Shown here in pieces: positions 26,880-35,128 of a stretch of DNA of 64,000 nt (within the stretch, counting starts at the first letter, position 1; every line of letters starts with the position of its first letter). Source of the DNA: Pseudonocardia acidicola. Lineage in GTDB: Bacteria; Actinomycetota; Actinomycetes; Mycobacteriales; Pseudonocardiaceae. The stretch spans positions 1 through 64,000 of the forward strand of contig NZ_JAAXLA010000023.1 of the NCBI RefSeq assembly GCF_012911935.1, written 5' to 3'. The translations under genes were made by a program, and so were the position numbers. Under the pieces are notes generated by a model, which saw only the letters and a list, made by a program, of their open reading frames with translations, was not told where the DNA came from and ran no database searches.

Positions 26880-27388
26880 TACTGGCTCGGATTCCCCCCG
26901 GTCGGGTCCGTCGCCGCCGCCCCGCTCGCCGGGGCTGCCGGGGTGATCGGCGACCCGGTCGACGTGGGCCGGGCCGGTGTCGTGCCCGCGGCGCCGCCGG
27001 TGGGCGCAGCCGGGGTGACGGGCCCGCTCGGGGCGTGTCCGCCGTCGTGCGCCGGACGGGCCCGCTCGAGGGCCTCCTCGACCTTCGTGGCCACGGTCTC
27101 GATCGTGTCGTGGAACCGCCCGCCGGTGGCCTTGTCGATCTCCGCCGCGGCGCGTTCGACACTCCTGGCCGCGAGCTCGGCGGCCTTCTCGGCGAACTCG
27201 ACGGTCTTCTCCTTCGCGGTCTCGCCGTACTCCTCGGCCAGCTCGCGGGCCCTGCCGGAGTACTCGCCTGCCTTCCCCCTGGCGGTGCCGCCGTACTCAC
27301 CGGCCTTCTCCCGGGCCGTCCCGGTGTAGGCCTCGGCCCTGTCCTTCGCCTTGTCGGCGAGGTCTTTCGCCTTCTCGGTGAATCCCAT
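26879..27388 (-). CDS. Rv0909-like/LEA-like helical repeat protein with Pro/Thr tail
   Basis: The 169-residue protein starts MGFTEKAKDLADKAKDRAEA and continues with near-repeats of 11 residues (TAREKAGEYGG, TARGKAGEYSG, RARELAEEYGE), giving a long amphipathic helix. Then comes IDKATGGRFHDTIETVATKV, a motif shared with Rv0909-type proteins, and a Gly/Pro/Thr-rich tail from about residue 110. Rv0909-family proteins are often labelled antitoxins, but no toxin gene is next to it. A desiccation- or stress-protective role (LEA-like) is the other reading. I am confident of the gene, not of its role. Confidence 0.65.
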   Translation of the reverse strand: MGFTEKAKDLADKAKDRAEAYTGTAREKAGEYGGTARGKAGEYSGRARELAEEYGETAKEKTVEFAEKAAELAARSVERAAAEIDKATGGRFHDTIETVATKVEEALERARPAHDGGHAPSGPVTPAAPTGGAAGTTPARPTSTGSPITPAAPASGAAATDPTGGNPSQ

Positions 27389-27480
27389 GTCGACCCCCGA
27401 TCCGCCCCGAGCGCCGGGCGACGCCCGCCCGCCATGGTGGCACCGTTGGGCGTTCCGGGCCGGTCGGGCACCATGGATCC

Positions 27481-27660
27481 GTGGCAGAACTCCCCGACCG
27501 GGTGCGTCGCAAGATCGACGAGATATTCGGCGACGTGTTGCCCTCGGTCACCCGGGACGAGATCGGTGAACGGGGCTCGACCGCGGACGACGACGGCGCG
27601 GCCCCGTCGAACGAGGAGTGGCTGCGCGCCAACCGCCCGCCGCATCACGACCGGGACTGA
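27481..27660 (+). CDS. Small conserved-looking acidic protein (59 aa)
   Basis: The GTG at 27481 opens a 60-codon frame whose product begins VAELPDRVRRKIDEIFGDVL, continues PSVTRDEIG, and ends NEEWLRANRPPHHDRD. It looks real: third codon positions are almost all G or C, the sequence is amphipathic and not low-complexity, and it fits the short gap between the divergent helical-repeat gene and convergent mscL. Small proteins with the same EEWLRANRPPHH ending are familiar next to mscL in actinobacteria, but I know no function. No strong ribosome site is visible. Confidence 0.6.
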   Translation: MAELPDRVRRKIDEIFGDVLPSVTRDEIGERGSTADDDGAAPSNEEWLRANRPPHHDRD

Positions 27661-27689
27661 GCCGGCCCGGCGTCACGCCCCCGGCAGCA

Positions 27690-28157
27690 TCAGGCCTTGT
27701 GCTTGCCGTCGCTGGTGACCTGCGTGCCGTCGCCGGCCGCGACCTTGAGCAGGTCGCGGATCTCGGCCAGCAGCTCCACGTCGGTGGGCTCGGCCGGGCC
27801 CGGCTCCTCGCCGCGCTTGCGCCGCGCCTTGAGGGTGTTCAGCGGGAGCACGATCACGAAGTAGACGACCGCGGCGACGATCAGGAAGTTCAACGCAGCC
27901 GTGATCACCGCTGCGAAGTCGATGTAGGTGCTCTCCTTGCCGCCGATGAGCTGAATTCCCAGGCCGGGGCTGGTCGGGGGCGTGATGGAGTTCACCAGTG
28001 GCTGGATGACCTTGTTCGTGAACGAGGTCACGATGGTGCTGAACGCGGCGCCGATGACGACGGCGACCGCGAGGTCGACCACGTTGCCGCGCAGGATGAA
28101 GTCCTTGAAGCCCTTGAGGCCTTTGGAGTCGATGAAGCCATTGAAGCCCTTGAGCAC
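27690..28157 (-). CDS. mscL: Large-conductance mechanosensitive channel MscL
   Basis: The 155-residue protein has the MscL plan: N-terminal amphipathic segment, FKDFILRGNVVDLAVAVVIG with the pore-lining Gly/Ala pattern of TM1, a periplasmic loop, TM2 (AALNFLIVAAVVYFVIV) and a C-terminal helix ending in EIRDLLK. It releases solutes on hypo-osmotic shock. The GTG at 28157 has AGAGGA 5 bp upstream. The first 15 residues duplicate the start (GFNGFIDSKGLKGFKDF), a small tandem oddity. In M. tuberculosis mscL also follows moaB2 on the opposite strand. Confidence 0.95.
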   Translation of the reverse strand: MLKGFNGFIDSKGLKGFKDFILRGNVVDLAVAVVIGAAFSTIVTSFTNKVIQPLVNSITPPTSPGLGIQLIGGKESTYIDFAAVITAALNFLIVAAVVYFVIVLPLNTLKARRKRGEEPGPAEPTDVELLAEIRDLLKVAAGDGTQVTSDGKHKA

Positions 28158-28196
28158 GTCGTTCCTCTCGTGATCGGCCGGCCCGGTGAACGCCGG

Positions 28197-28916
28197 TCAG
28201 CGCAGGGTAAGGGCGACCTGTTCGGACAGTGCGGCCGCCGCCACCCGCGTCGCGCTCTCCCGGGGCAGCGCGACCAGGACGAGGCGGCCCCGTCCCCCGG
28301 GTGAGATCCCCGGCCCGGTCTCGGGCGGCAGCACGGCGAGCACGACGGCCCGGCTGGCCAGCACGACCGGCTCATCGGCGCTCGGGCCGGCCATCACGAC
28401 GTCGACCGTGCTGCCCGGCGTGAGCAGGCCGGCGACGCCCGCGTCGGCGAGCCGGATCGGAACGGTCGCCGCATCGGGGGAGCCGGTGGCCCGGACGGCG
28501 AGCTCGGCGCCGGCGAGGCGCAGGTCGGTGATCGGCTCACCGGCCCGCGCGGCGCCGGCCAGCATCCGCCCGTCGGCCTGCTCCGGATCACGCAGTGCGC
28601 CCGCCGGCACCAGGTCCGCCGGCCACTGGCGCACGGCGAGGTCCTCGGTGCGCAGGGTGGAGCCGGCGGCCAGATCACGGGCGGCCACCAGCAGCCCGAC
28701 TCCGCCGTCGGCGCGTGGGGACAGGGCGAGGACCAGCGCGAGAACGGCGAGCAGGGCGGCGCCGGCTCGCCGGGCGAGGGCGACCCGCCGCCAGCCGGGG
28801 CCGTGCAGCAGGTCGGCGACGCGGTGGCGCAACCGCGGGGACAGCGCCGTCGGCCGGCGCCTCACCCGGGGCGGCGGCGTGGAGTTCCGTGCGGAGTTCG
28901 GCGTCGACTCGACCAT
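28197..28916 (-). CDS. SAF-domain membrane protein (CpaB/RcpC-like)
   Basis: The 239-residue protein has an Arg/Pro-rich N-terminus, one transmembrane helix at about 45-65 (RRAGAALLAVLALVLALSP) and an SAF-type beta fold: LLVAARDLAAGSTLRTEDLA, then GEPITDLRLAG and a last VLVALPRESATRVAAAAL helix. This matches the N-terminal domain of flagellar/pilus assembly proteins CpaB/FlgA and the actinobacterial RcpC-like proteins. The mscL start lies 39 bp downstream. Its function is unknown; an envelope or Tad-pilus role is only a guess since no other pilus gene is near. Confidence 0.75.
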   Translation of the reverse strand: MVESTPNSARNSTPPPRVRRRPTALSPRLRHRVADLLHGPGWRRVALARRAGAALLAVLALVLALSPRADGGVGLLVAARDLAAGSTLRTEDLAVRQWPADLVPAGALRDPEQADGRMLAGAARAGEPITDLRLAGAELAVRATGSPDAATVPIRLADAGVAGLLTPGSTVDVVMAGPSADEPVVLASRAVVLAVLPPETGPGISPGGRGRLVLVALPRESATRVAAAALSEQVALTLR

Positions 28917-29095
28917 CCGCGCCTCCCGTCGGTCCCGGTGGATGCCGGTTCGACGGTAGGGCGGTCAGCGTGCCGCGCCGGGACTCTCGCCCCGGGCTGT
29001 GGACAACGGTGAGGGCATGTGGACAATCCGGCAGCCGCAGCGGCGTCGTGCCCGACCACCGTCGGGCCGACGTGCCAGGATGCCCGGGGGCGGGG

Positions 29096-29425
29096 TCAGG
29101 ACGCTGCGGCGGCCGGGGCGGCGCTGCTCGACGAGCCGCTCGTCGAGCTCGAGCTGCTGGAGGAGCCGGAGTCGCTGGACGACGAGGACGTCGAGGCGGA
29201 CTCCTTGCTCCCGTTCGACGAGCTGCTGACCACGCCCGATCCGGCGCCCGAGCGGCTGTCGGTGCGGTAGAAGCCGCTGCCCTTGAACACGATCCCGACC
29301 GACGAGAAGACCTTGCGCAGCGGGCCCTCGCACACCGGGCACACCGTCAACGAGTCGTCGGAGAAGGACTGCACTGCCTCGAACCGATGGTCGCAGGCGG
29401 TGCAGGCGTACTGGTAGGTCGGCAC
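29096..29425 (-). CDS. FmdB-type zinc-ribbon protein with Ser-rich tail
   Basis: The 109-residue product begins VPTYQYACTACDHRFEAVQS and has a second pair CPVC, giving a Cys4 zinc ribbon of the FmdB/CxxC family. A VFSSVGIVFKGSGFYRTDSR motif follows, standard in that family. From residue 65 it becomes almost pure Ser/Gly/Ala. FmdB proteins are suspected regulators; the actinobacterial ones are common next to the folate cyclo-ligase gene, as here. The GTG at 29425 is supported by GGAGG 5-6 bp upstream. Confidence 0.85.
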   Translation of the reverse strand: MPTYQYACTACDHRFEAVQSFSDDSLTVCPVCEGPLRKVFSSVGIVFKGSGFYRTDSRSGAGSGVVSSSSNGSKESASTSSSSSDSGSSSSSSSTSGSSSSAAPAAAAS

Positions 29426-29480
29426 GAAATCCTCCGCAACTGGCACTCCCACACAGAGAGTGCCAGTCTAGCTCGCCCGT

Positions 29481-30137
29481 TCAGTTCGTGCCGCCGAGCC
29501 TCACCACACCGGCGCCCGGCAGGAGCGCCGCGGTCACCCGGACGTCGTGCGGCTCCGCCGGCAGTTCCGGGACGAGCTCCTCGTCGTTGAGCAGCACCAC
29601 CAGCGGCGTATCCGGCCGGGCCAGCGGCAATGTCCGGTCGTAGTAGCCGCCGCCACGGCCGAGGCGCACCCCCCGGCGGTCCGCGGCCAGCGCCGGGATC
29701 AGCACGATGCCCGCCCGGGTGATGCTGTTCACACCCAGGCGCGGGCCGGTCGGCTGCCGCAGTCCCAACGGCCCGTCGGCCAGCGTGTCCGGGCCGTCGT
29801 AACGGGCCCAGTCGAGCGGACCGTCGGCGTCGGGGACCACCGGCAGCAGCACCTCGTGGCCGGTCGCCCGCAGCGCGTCGAGGCCGGCCACCGAGCCGGG
29901 TTCGACCCCTACCGGCAGGTAGGCGCACACCGGTGCGTCGATCCCGGCCGTCAGCCGCACCCCGGCCGCCGCCAGCGCCGCTGCCCGCGCCGCGCGCTCC
30001 TCGTCGCTCAGTGCGCGGCGCGCCGCGAGCAGCCGCCGGCGCCAGGCGCGCTTCCCGGCGGGATCGTCCGGGCCACCGCCGGGCGCGCCGGGGGTGCTCC
30101 CGGCTGCCGGACCGGGTGGTTCAGCGCGAGCCGTCAC
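29481..30137 (-). CDS. 5-formyltetrahydrofolate cyclo-ligase
   Basis: The 218-residue protein contains the family motifs: KRAWRRRLLAARRALSDEER (substrate-binding basic helix), YLPVGVEPG, and near the C-terminus GVRLGRGGGYYDRTL, the ATP/phosphate loop. It converts 5-formyl-THF to 5,10-methenyl-THF with ATP. The N-terminal 28 residues are low-complexity. It is divergent from galU with only 36 bp between starts, as Rv0992c and galU are in M. tuberculosis. Confidence 0.9.
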   Translation of the reverse strand: MTARAEPPGPAAGSTPGAPGGGPDDPAGKRAWRRRLLAARRALSDEERAARAAALAAAGVRLTAGIDAPVCAYLPVGVEPGSVAGLDALRATGHEVLLPVVPDADGPLDWARYDGPDTLADGPLGLRQPTGPRLGVNSITRAGIVLIPALAADRRGVRLGRGGGYYDRTLPLARPDTPLVVLLNDEELVPELPAEPHDVRVTAALLPGAGVVRLGGTN

Positions 30138-30173
30138 GCGGGCACGCTACCGGCGCCGATAGGCTCGCCGCTC

Positions 30174-31061
30174 ATGAGCGAGTCGCTGCCGTTCCGCTCC
30201 GCCGTCGTACCCGCCGCCGGCCTGGGGACCCGGTTCCTGCCGACCACGAAGTCGGTCCCCAAGGAACTCCTTCCGGTGGTCGACACGCCGGGGATCGAAC
30301 TGGTCGCCGCCGAGGCCGCGGAGGCCGGGGCCAGCCAACTGCTCATCGTCACCTCGCCGGGCAAGGATGCGGTCGCGGCGTACTTCGCGCCGCAGCCCGA
30401 GCTCGAGGCGACCCTGGCGGCGCGCGGCAAGGACGCGCTGCTGGCCAAGGTGCGTCGCGCCGCTGAGCTGATCACGGTCCGGACCGTCACCCAGTACGAG
30501 CCGAAGGGCCTCGGGCACGCCGTGGCGTGCGCCGCCGACGCGCTCGCGGACGACGAGCAGGCCGTCGCGGTGCTGCTGCCCGACGACCTGGTGCTGCCCA
30601 CCGGAGTGCTGAGCCGGATGGCCGCGGTCCGCGCGGAGTTCGGCGGCAGCGTGCTGTGCGCGTTCGACATCCCGCGTGCGGAGATCTCCGCCTACGGGGT
30701 GTTCGACGTCAGCGACACCGACGACCCGGACGTCAAGAAGGTGCACGGAATGGTGGAGAAGCCGCCGGCCGACCAGGCGCCGTCCACCTTCGCCGCGGCC
30801 GGGCGCTACATCCTCGACCGGGCGATCTTCGACGCACTCGAGCGCATCACCCCCGGTGCCGGTGGCGAGCTGCAGCTCACCGACGCCGTCGCGCTGCTGA
30901 TCTCCGAGGGACACCCGGTGCACGTGGTCGTCCACCGCGGTGGCCGGCACGACCTGGGCAACCCCGGCGGCTACGTGCGGGCCTTCGTGGACTTCGCGCT
31001 GCAGCACCCGGACTATGGGCCCGAGCTGCGCAGCTGGCTCGCCGCTCGGCTGGAGGGATAG
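30174..31061 (+). CDS. galU: UTP--glucose-1-phosphate uridylyltransferase
   Basis: The 295-residue protein has the nucleotide-binding start AVVPAAGLGTRFLPTTKSVP with KELLPVVD, the EPKGLGHAVACA motif, LLPDDLVL and MVEKP. All are GalU hallmarks. It makes UDP-glucose for cell-wall polymers and trehalose. The stop is 6 bp before the MoeA-family gene, so galU-glp-GNAT probably form one operon, as in mycobacteria. Confidence 0.95.
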   Translation: MSESLPFRSAVVPAAGLGTRFLPTTKSVPKELLPVVDTPGIELVAAEAAEAGASQLLIVTSPGKDAVAAYFAPQPELEATLAARGKDALLAKVRRAAELITVRTVTQYEPKGLGHAVACAADALADDEQAVAVLLPDDLVLPTGVLSRMAAVRAEFGGSVLCAFDIPRAEISAYGVFDVSDTDDPDVKKVHGMVEKPPADQAPSTFAAAGRYILDRAIFDALERITPGAGGELQLTDAVALLISEGHPVHVVVHRGGRHDLGNPGGYVRAFVDFALQHPDYGPELRSWLAARLEG

Positions 31062-31067
31062 GCAGGC

Positions 31068-32297
31068 GTGCGGTCGGTCGACGAGCAACTGGCCCGGGTA
31101 CTGAACGCCGCAGTCCGGCCGGCACCGGTACGGGTGGCGATCTCCGATGCCCAGGGTCTGCGGTCCGCGGAGGAGGTCGTCGCGTCGCGGCCACTGCCGG
31201 GCTTCGACCAGGCGGCGATCGACGGCTACGCCGTACGCAGTGTCGATCTCGTCGGTGCGACCGACGACGATCCGGTGTCGATACCGGTGGTGGGGGAGAT
31301 CCCGGCCGGATCCCGGCAGCCGCTGCGGCTGCAGCCCGGCCAGGCCGTCCGCGTCGTGGCCGGGGCGCCGCTGCCCACGCTGGCCGACGCCGTGGTGCCC
31401 GTGGACCACACCGACGGCGGGAGCGCGCGGCTGCGGGTGCACCGCGGGGTGCCCTCCGCCGCGTTCGTCCGGCGGGTCGGCGAGGACGTCCAGCCCGGCG
31501 ACGTCGCCGTGCGCCGCGACCAGATCGTCGGTGCGGCCCAGGTCGGGCTGCTCGCCGCGGCCGGGCGCGACAAGCTGCTCGTGCAGCCGCGGCCCCGGGT
31601 CTCGGTGCTGTCGGTCGGCGACGAACTGGTCGATCTCGCGCGCACCCCGGGCGCCGGCCAGGTCGCCGACGTGTGCTCGCACGCGCTCATCGCCGCCGCC
31701 CGCGAGGCCGGTGCGGAGCCCGCGCGTTCCCGGCTGGTCCGCTGCGACGCCCGGGAGCTGTGCGCTGCGATCGAGGACCTGCTGCCGTTCAGCGAGATCA
31801 TCGTGGTGTGCGGCGGGGTGGCCGGGAAGGCCGGCGCCGAGGTGCGCGCCGCGTTCGCCGGGCTCGGCGAGCTGGACTTCACCCGGGTCGCCATGCATCC
31901 CGGCTCCACGCAGGCGTTCGGCCTGCTCGGCGCCGACGCCGTGCCGACGTTCCTGTTCCCGTCGCACCCGGGCACCGCGCTCGTGCTGTTCGAGGTGCTC
32001 ATCCGGCCGCTGATCCGGCTCGAGCTGGGCCGCACCGACCCGTACCGCCGGATGATCAGCGCCCGGCTGACCGCGCCGGTGGCGTCCAGGGCGGGCCGGC
32101 GGGGCTACGTCCGCGGCCGGCTGCTGCGGGAGCAGGCCACCGGCGACTATCTGGTGCAGCCGCTCGGCACCTCCGGCACGCACCTGCTCTCGTCGCTGGC
32201 CGACGCGAACGGGTTGATCGTCGTGCCCGACGACGTCACCGACGCCGCCGTGGACCAGCAGGTCAGCGTGGCCTTCCTGCCGCCCCCCCGCGGCTGA
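31068..32297 (+). CDS. MoeA-family protein with altered active-site motifs (Glp-like)
   Basis: The 409-residue protein has the MoeA domain order, including AAIDGYAV near residue 50 and the C-terminal MoeA domain IV. Key molybdenum-insertion motifs are changed: the usual GGVSxGxxD reads CGGVAGKAGAEVRAAF, and the usual PGNP reads FPSHPGTA. Corynebacterial Glp, a gephyrin-like MoeA paralog that binds the membrane protein GlpR at the divisome, comes from this same locus. With a SepX/GlpR-like gene two genes downstream, a cell-division role is more likely than cofactor synthesis. That is inference; the GTG start is 6 bp after galU. Confidence 0.8.
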   Translation: MRSVDEQLARVLNAAVRPAPVRVAISDAQGLRSAEEVVASRPLPGFDQAAIDGYAVRSVDLVGATDDDPVSIPVVGEIPAGSRQPLRLQPGQAVRVVAGAPLPTLADAVVPVDHTDGGSARLRVHRGVPSAAFVRRVGEDVQPGDVAVRRDQIVGAAQVGLLAAAGRDKLLVQPRPRVSVLSVGDELVDLARTPGAGQVADVCSHALIAAAREAGAEPARSRLVRCDARELCAAIEDLLPFSEIIVVCGGVAGKAGAEVRAAFAGLGELDFTRVAMHPGSTQAFGLLGADAVPTFLFPSHPGTALVLFEVLIRPLIRLELGRTDPYRRMISARLTAPVASRAGRRGYVRGRLLREQATGDYLVQPLGTSGTHLLSSLADANGLIVVPDDVTDAAVDQQVSVAFLPPPRG

Positions 32298-32325
32298 GCG
32301 CCCTGACGGATCCGGCGGACCCGAC

Positions 32326-32988
32326 GTGGCGCACGCGCTGTCGCAGCGGACCGGACGGCATCCCGGCTGGCCGGCGAAGATCGGTGCCCTGCGGGTGTCG
32401 GCGGGGGTCGTCGAACTGCGGCCGGTGCGCCTGCGCGACGGCTCGGCCTGGTCGGCGATCCGCATTCGCGACGAGCGCAACCTGGCCCCCTGGGAGCCCA
32501 GCGCGCCCGGCAGCTGGGTGCAGCGCAATGCCGTCACCGAGTGGCCCGGGCGCTGGGCGGTGCTGCGTGCGGCCGGGCGGCGCGGCGTGGCGCTGCCGTT
32601 CGCGATCACCCTGGACGGCCGGCTGGTAGGTCAGGTGATGGTCGGCAACATCGTGCGCGAGCCGCTGCTGTCGGCCTACGTGGGCTACTGGTGCGACGCG
32701 CGCGTCAACGGCTGCGGGGTGACGACCGCGGCCGTCGCGATGGTGGCCGACCACTGCTTCGGCCCGGTCGGGCTGCACCGGCTGGAAGCCACCGTGCGCC
32801 CGGAGAACCGGGCCAGCATGCGGGTGCTCGAGAAGCTGGGCTTCCGCGAAGAGGGACTGTTCCAGCGATACCTCGACGTCGACGGTGCCTGGCGTGACCA
32901 CCTCTGCTTCGCGCTGACCGTGGAGGAGGTCCCGGTCGGCGGGCTCGTCGGCCGGTTGGTCGAGCGGGGACGGGCCGAACGGTCCTGA
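32326..32988 (+). CDS. GNAT acetyltransferase (RimJ/RimL type)
   Basis: The 220-residue GNAT fold shows VELRPVRLRDGSAWSAIRIR at the start, IGYW-type motif (AYVGYWCDARVNGCG, the acetyl-CoA loop) and the final RPENRASMRVLEKLGFREEG typical of RimJ/RimL. These enzymes acetylate ribosomal protein N-termini or small amines. The position matches Rv0995 (rimJ). It lies 28 bp after the Glp-like gene. The real target cannot be inferred. Confidence 0.85.
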   Translation: MAHALSQRTGRHPGWPAKIGALRVSAGVVELRPVRLRDGSAWSAIRIRDERNLAPWEPSAPGSWVQRNAVTEWPGRWAVLRAAGRRGVALPFAITLDGRLVGQVMVGNIVREPLLSAYVGYWCDARVNGCGVTTAAVAMVADHCFGPVGLHRLEATVRPENRASMRVLEKLGFREEGLFQRYLDVDGAWRDHLCFALTVEEVPVGGLVGRLVERGRAERS

Positions 32989-33214
32989 GGGCACCCGGGC
33001 CTGCCCACCCAGAGCTACCGGGTCGCGTCGGCCCTTCCACCCACGGAAACCCCATAGGTCACACCCGTCCCGGTCGAAACTCCGGTGATCTGACCGGTCA
33101 CGGCGCGTCGCCTCGAATTCTCGTGTTCGCCCTGGCTAGCGTGTCTGCTCGGGCGCGATCTCGGCCGGTGGCCGGGTCGCGTCCGGACTGCGCCGACGGG
33201 GGGAGGAGGCAGCC

Positions 33215-34249
33215 GTGCCCAGCTCGCTGATCTTCGCGGGACTGGTGGTGATCTGGCTGCTGATCCTCGTCCCGGCGGTCGCCCGGCGCCAGCAGGAGGT
33301 GGCGCGGCTGAGCCCGGCCGCGCTCTCCGGACGAGTGCTCGAGCGGCCGATTCAGCGGCGCCGGACCCAGGAGGTGGGACAGGTGGAGCAGGCGGAGGAC
33401 CCCCGGCCGGTGGCGACCCAGCCCGAGCGCGCCGAGCAGACCCGCACGGCGGGCCGGACCACCGATGCCCGGGTGCCGGCCGACGAGGACGAGCGGCACT
33501 GGGAGCGTCCGCCCGCCCGCTACCGTCCCGGCCGCGGCGGCTTCGACCCGGAGGCCGCGGCGCTGGCCGCCCGGGCCCGCTACGCCATCCGGCAGCGCAT
33601 CGTGCTCAGCCTGCTCGCGCTCGCCGGAATCACCGCCCTGGTGGCCGGGATCGCGATGCCCACACTGTGGTGGCTGCACGCGCTCATCGATCTCGCGCTC
33701 GTCGGCTACCTCGTCTACCTGCGCCGCCAGGTGCGCATGGAGGAGACCATCCGGGCGCGCCGCGCTGCACGGATGGCCGGCACCCGCCGTCCGCCCGCGG
33801 CCGACGACCCCGAGCTCGACGAGTGGGCCGACCGCGGTCGCGAGGCCGGTCGTCCGCAGGTGGTGGCCGAGGCGCCCGACGCGGCCGCCGACGAGGCCGA
33901 GCCCGAGGCGGAGGACCCCGCCGGGGAGCAGGCGGCCGACGAGGCCGAGGAGCACGGCGGGAACTGGGCGGACGACGCCGACGACGACCCCGCCCGCGTC
34001 CGTGGCACCGGGGAGCCGCTGGGGGTGCTGCCGGCCCGCTGCCGCACCGTGAAGACCGGCGGTGACGGAGAGGACGACGATCTCGACGAGGCGGCCGAGC
34101 CGGACTCCGCGCTGCCTCGGCTGCAGCCGGCCCCGCCGCCGCCGCTGCCTGCGGGAACGACGCTGGTCGAGGTCGACGAGGAGGACGCCGAGCTGAGCGA
34201 ACTCGACGCCCCGGTGCGACCGGACTACCGCCGTGCAGCGGGCCAATGA
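33215..34249 (+). CDS. SepX/GlpR-like divisome membrane protein
   Basis: The 344-residue protein has an N-terminal transmembrane helix right after the start (SSLIFAGLVVIWLLILVPAV), a basic linker, two closely spaced helices at about 130-170, a helical RRQVRMEETIRARRAARMAG stretch, and a long acidic, disordered C-terminus rich in Asp/Glu/Pro. Layout and locus correspond to Rv0996, SepX of Streptomyces and GlpR of Corynebacterium, membrane proteins that act with FtsZ and the Glp protein. The GTG has GGGAGGAGG upstream. No enzymatic motif is present. A conserved GxxL-type final motif (APVRPDYRR) may be the Glp-binding tail. Confidence 0.75.
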   Translation: MPSSLIFAGLVVIWLLILVPAVARRQQEVARLSPAALSGRVLERPIQRRRTQEVGQVEQAEDPRPVATQPERAEQTRTAGRTTDARVPADEDERHWERPPARYRPGRGGFDPEAAALAARARYAIRQRIVLSLLALAGITALVAGIAMPTLWWLHALIDLALVGYLVYLRRQVRMEETIRARRAARMAGTRRPPAADDPELDEWADRGREAGRPQVVAEAPDAAADEAEPEAEDPAGEQAADEAEEHGGNWADDADDDPARVRGTGEPLGVLPARCRTVKTGGDGEDDDLDEAAEPDSALPRLQPAPPPPLPAGTTLVEVDEEDAELSELDAPVRPDYRRAAGQ

Positions 34250-34297
34250 GGGCCTGATAAGGTCGTTCCTGCCCGGCCGACAGGACGGGTAGGGCAA

Positions 34298-34373
34298 GGG
34301 GCTGTGGCGCAGTTGGTAGCGCGACTCGTTCGCATCGAGTAGGTCAGGGGTTCGATTCCCCTCAGCTCCACCA
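34298..34373 (+). tRNA. tRNA-Ala (anticodon CGC)
   Basis: Complete cloverleaf from GGGGCTGTGGCGCAGTTGGT to the encoded CCA. The acceptor stem GGGGCTG/CAGCTCC contains the G3:U70 pair, the identity mark of alanine tRNA. Anticodon loop TTCGCAT gives CGC (reads GCG). T arm CAGGGGTTCGATTCCCCT. Confidence 0.97.
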
Positions 34374-34389
34374 CCCAGGTGGTACCCAT

Positions 34390-34417
34390 CAGCCCCGACC
34401 GGATCCGGTCGGGGCTG
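34390..34417 (+). terminator. 28-bp perfect palindrome after tRNA-Ala
   Basis: CAGCCCCGACCG, then GATC, then CGGTCGGGGCTG, 16 bp after the tRNA. It folds into a 12-bp GC stem with a 4-nt loop followed by ACTCGTTCT. It is the likely tRNA terminator. Confidence 0.75.
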
Positions 34418-34436
34418 ACTCGTTCTCCGGGAGGTC

Positions 34437-35009
34437 GTGACGTTGCCGACTCGCCGGCGCCGGGCCCTGGGGATCGCCACCGTCGTGGCCACCGGTCTGG
34501 CCGTGCTGGCCGCCGCCGACCCGTTCCACCTGCTGCTGGCGCCCTGGTACGTCGGGGTTCTCGTCACGGTGACGATCGTGCTGGCCACGGTGTGGCTGGC
34601 CGGTCTGCTGCGGCGGCGGGCGATGCGGGTGCTGCTCGTGGTGGCCGGCGTGGTCCTGGTGCTGGGCTGGAGTGCGTTCGTCTGGCTGCTCGCGCAGCTA
34701 CGCGGGCCGGAACGGGTGGTGGGCGAGACGGCGGCGGGTGACTATCGGCTCGTGACGGTCCAGGGCGCGGTGTTCGCGGCCGACCCGATCTACGCGGTGC
34801 GGCTGCGCACCGGCAGCGGCCCGTTCGCCCAGGACGCGCTGGTGTGGCAAGGCCTGCGGAACGGCGCCCCACCGGCGGACATCCGGTTCCACGGCGACGA
34901 CGAGGTCGAGGTGGTCGCCCGCGGTGGCTGCGGCTACCGGTCGCACGTCGACCGGCTGACCCTCGCGGTCGATCCGGTGCACCGCCCGCTGCGTCTCGAC
35001 AGCTGCTGA
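34437..35009 (+). CDS. Unrecognised membrane-anchored protein
   Basis: The 190-residue product has three hydrophobic helices (about 10-30, 37-55, 63-85) and an extracytoplasmic part of about 105 residues (AAGDYRLVTVQGAVFAADPI, ending DRLTLAVDPVHRPLRLDSC) that looks like a small beta-rich domain. I recognise no family. The GTG at 34437 sits only 2-3 bp after GGGAGG; the in-frame TTG at 34443 would have better spacing. Codon use is normal for the genome. Confidence 0.65.
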   Translation: MTLPTRRRRALGIATVVATGLAVLAAADPFHLLLAPWYVGVLVTVTIVLATVWLAGLLRRRAMRVLLVVAGVVLVLGWSAFVWLLAQLRGPERVVGETAAGDYRLVTVQGAVFAADPIYAVRLRTGSGPFAQDALVWQGLRNGAPPADIRFHGDDEVEVVARGGCGYRSHVDRLTLAVDPVHRPLRLDSC

Positions 35010-35128
35010 GCCCGGCCGGGACGGCGCACCGCGCCGTCGTCTCGATCTGGATCATCGGCCCGGGGCCGGTTAACGTCCACCACGATGATCTCCTCACCAC
35101 GTTCAGCGGTACGTCCGGTGCGTCGTTG

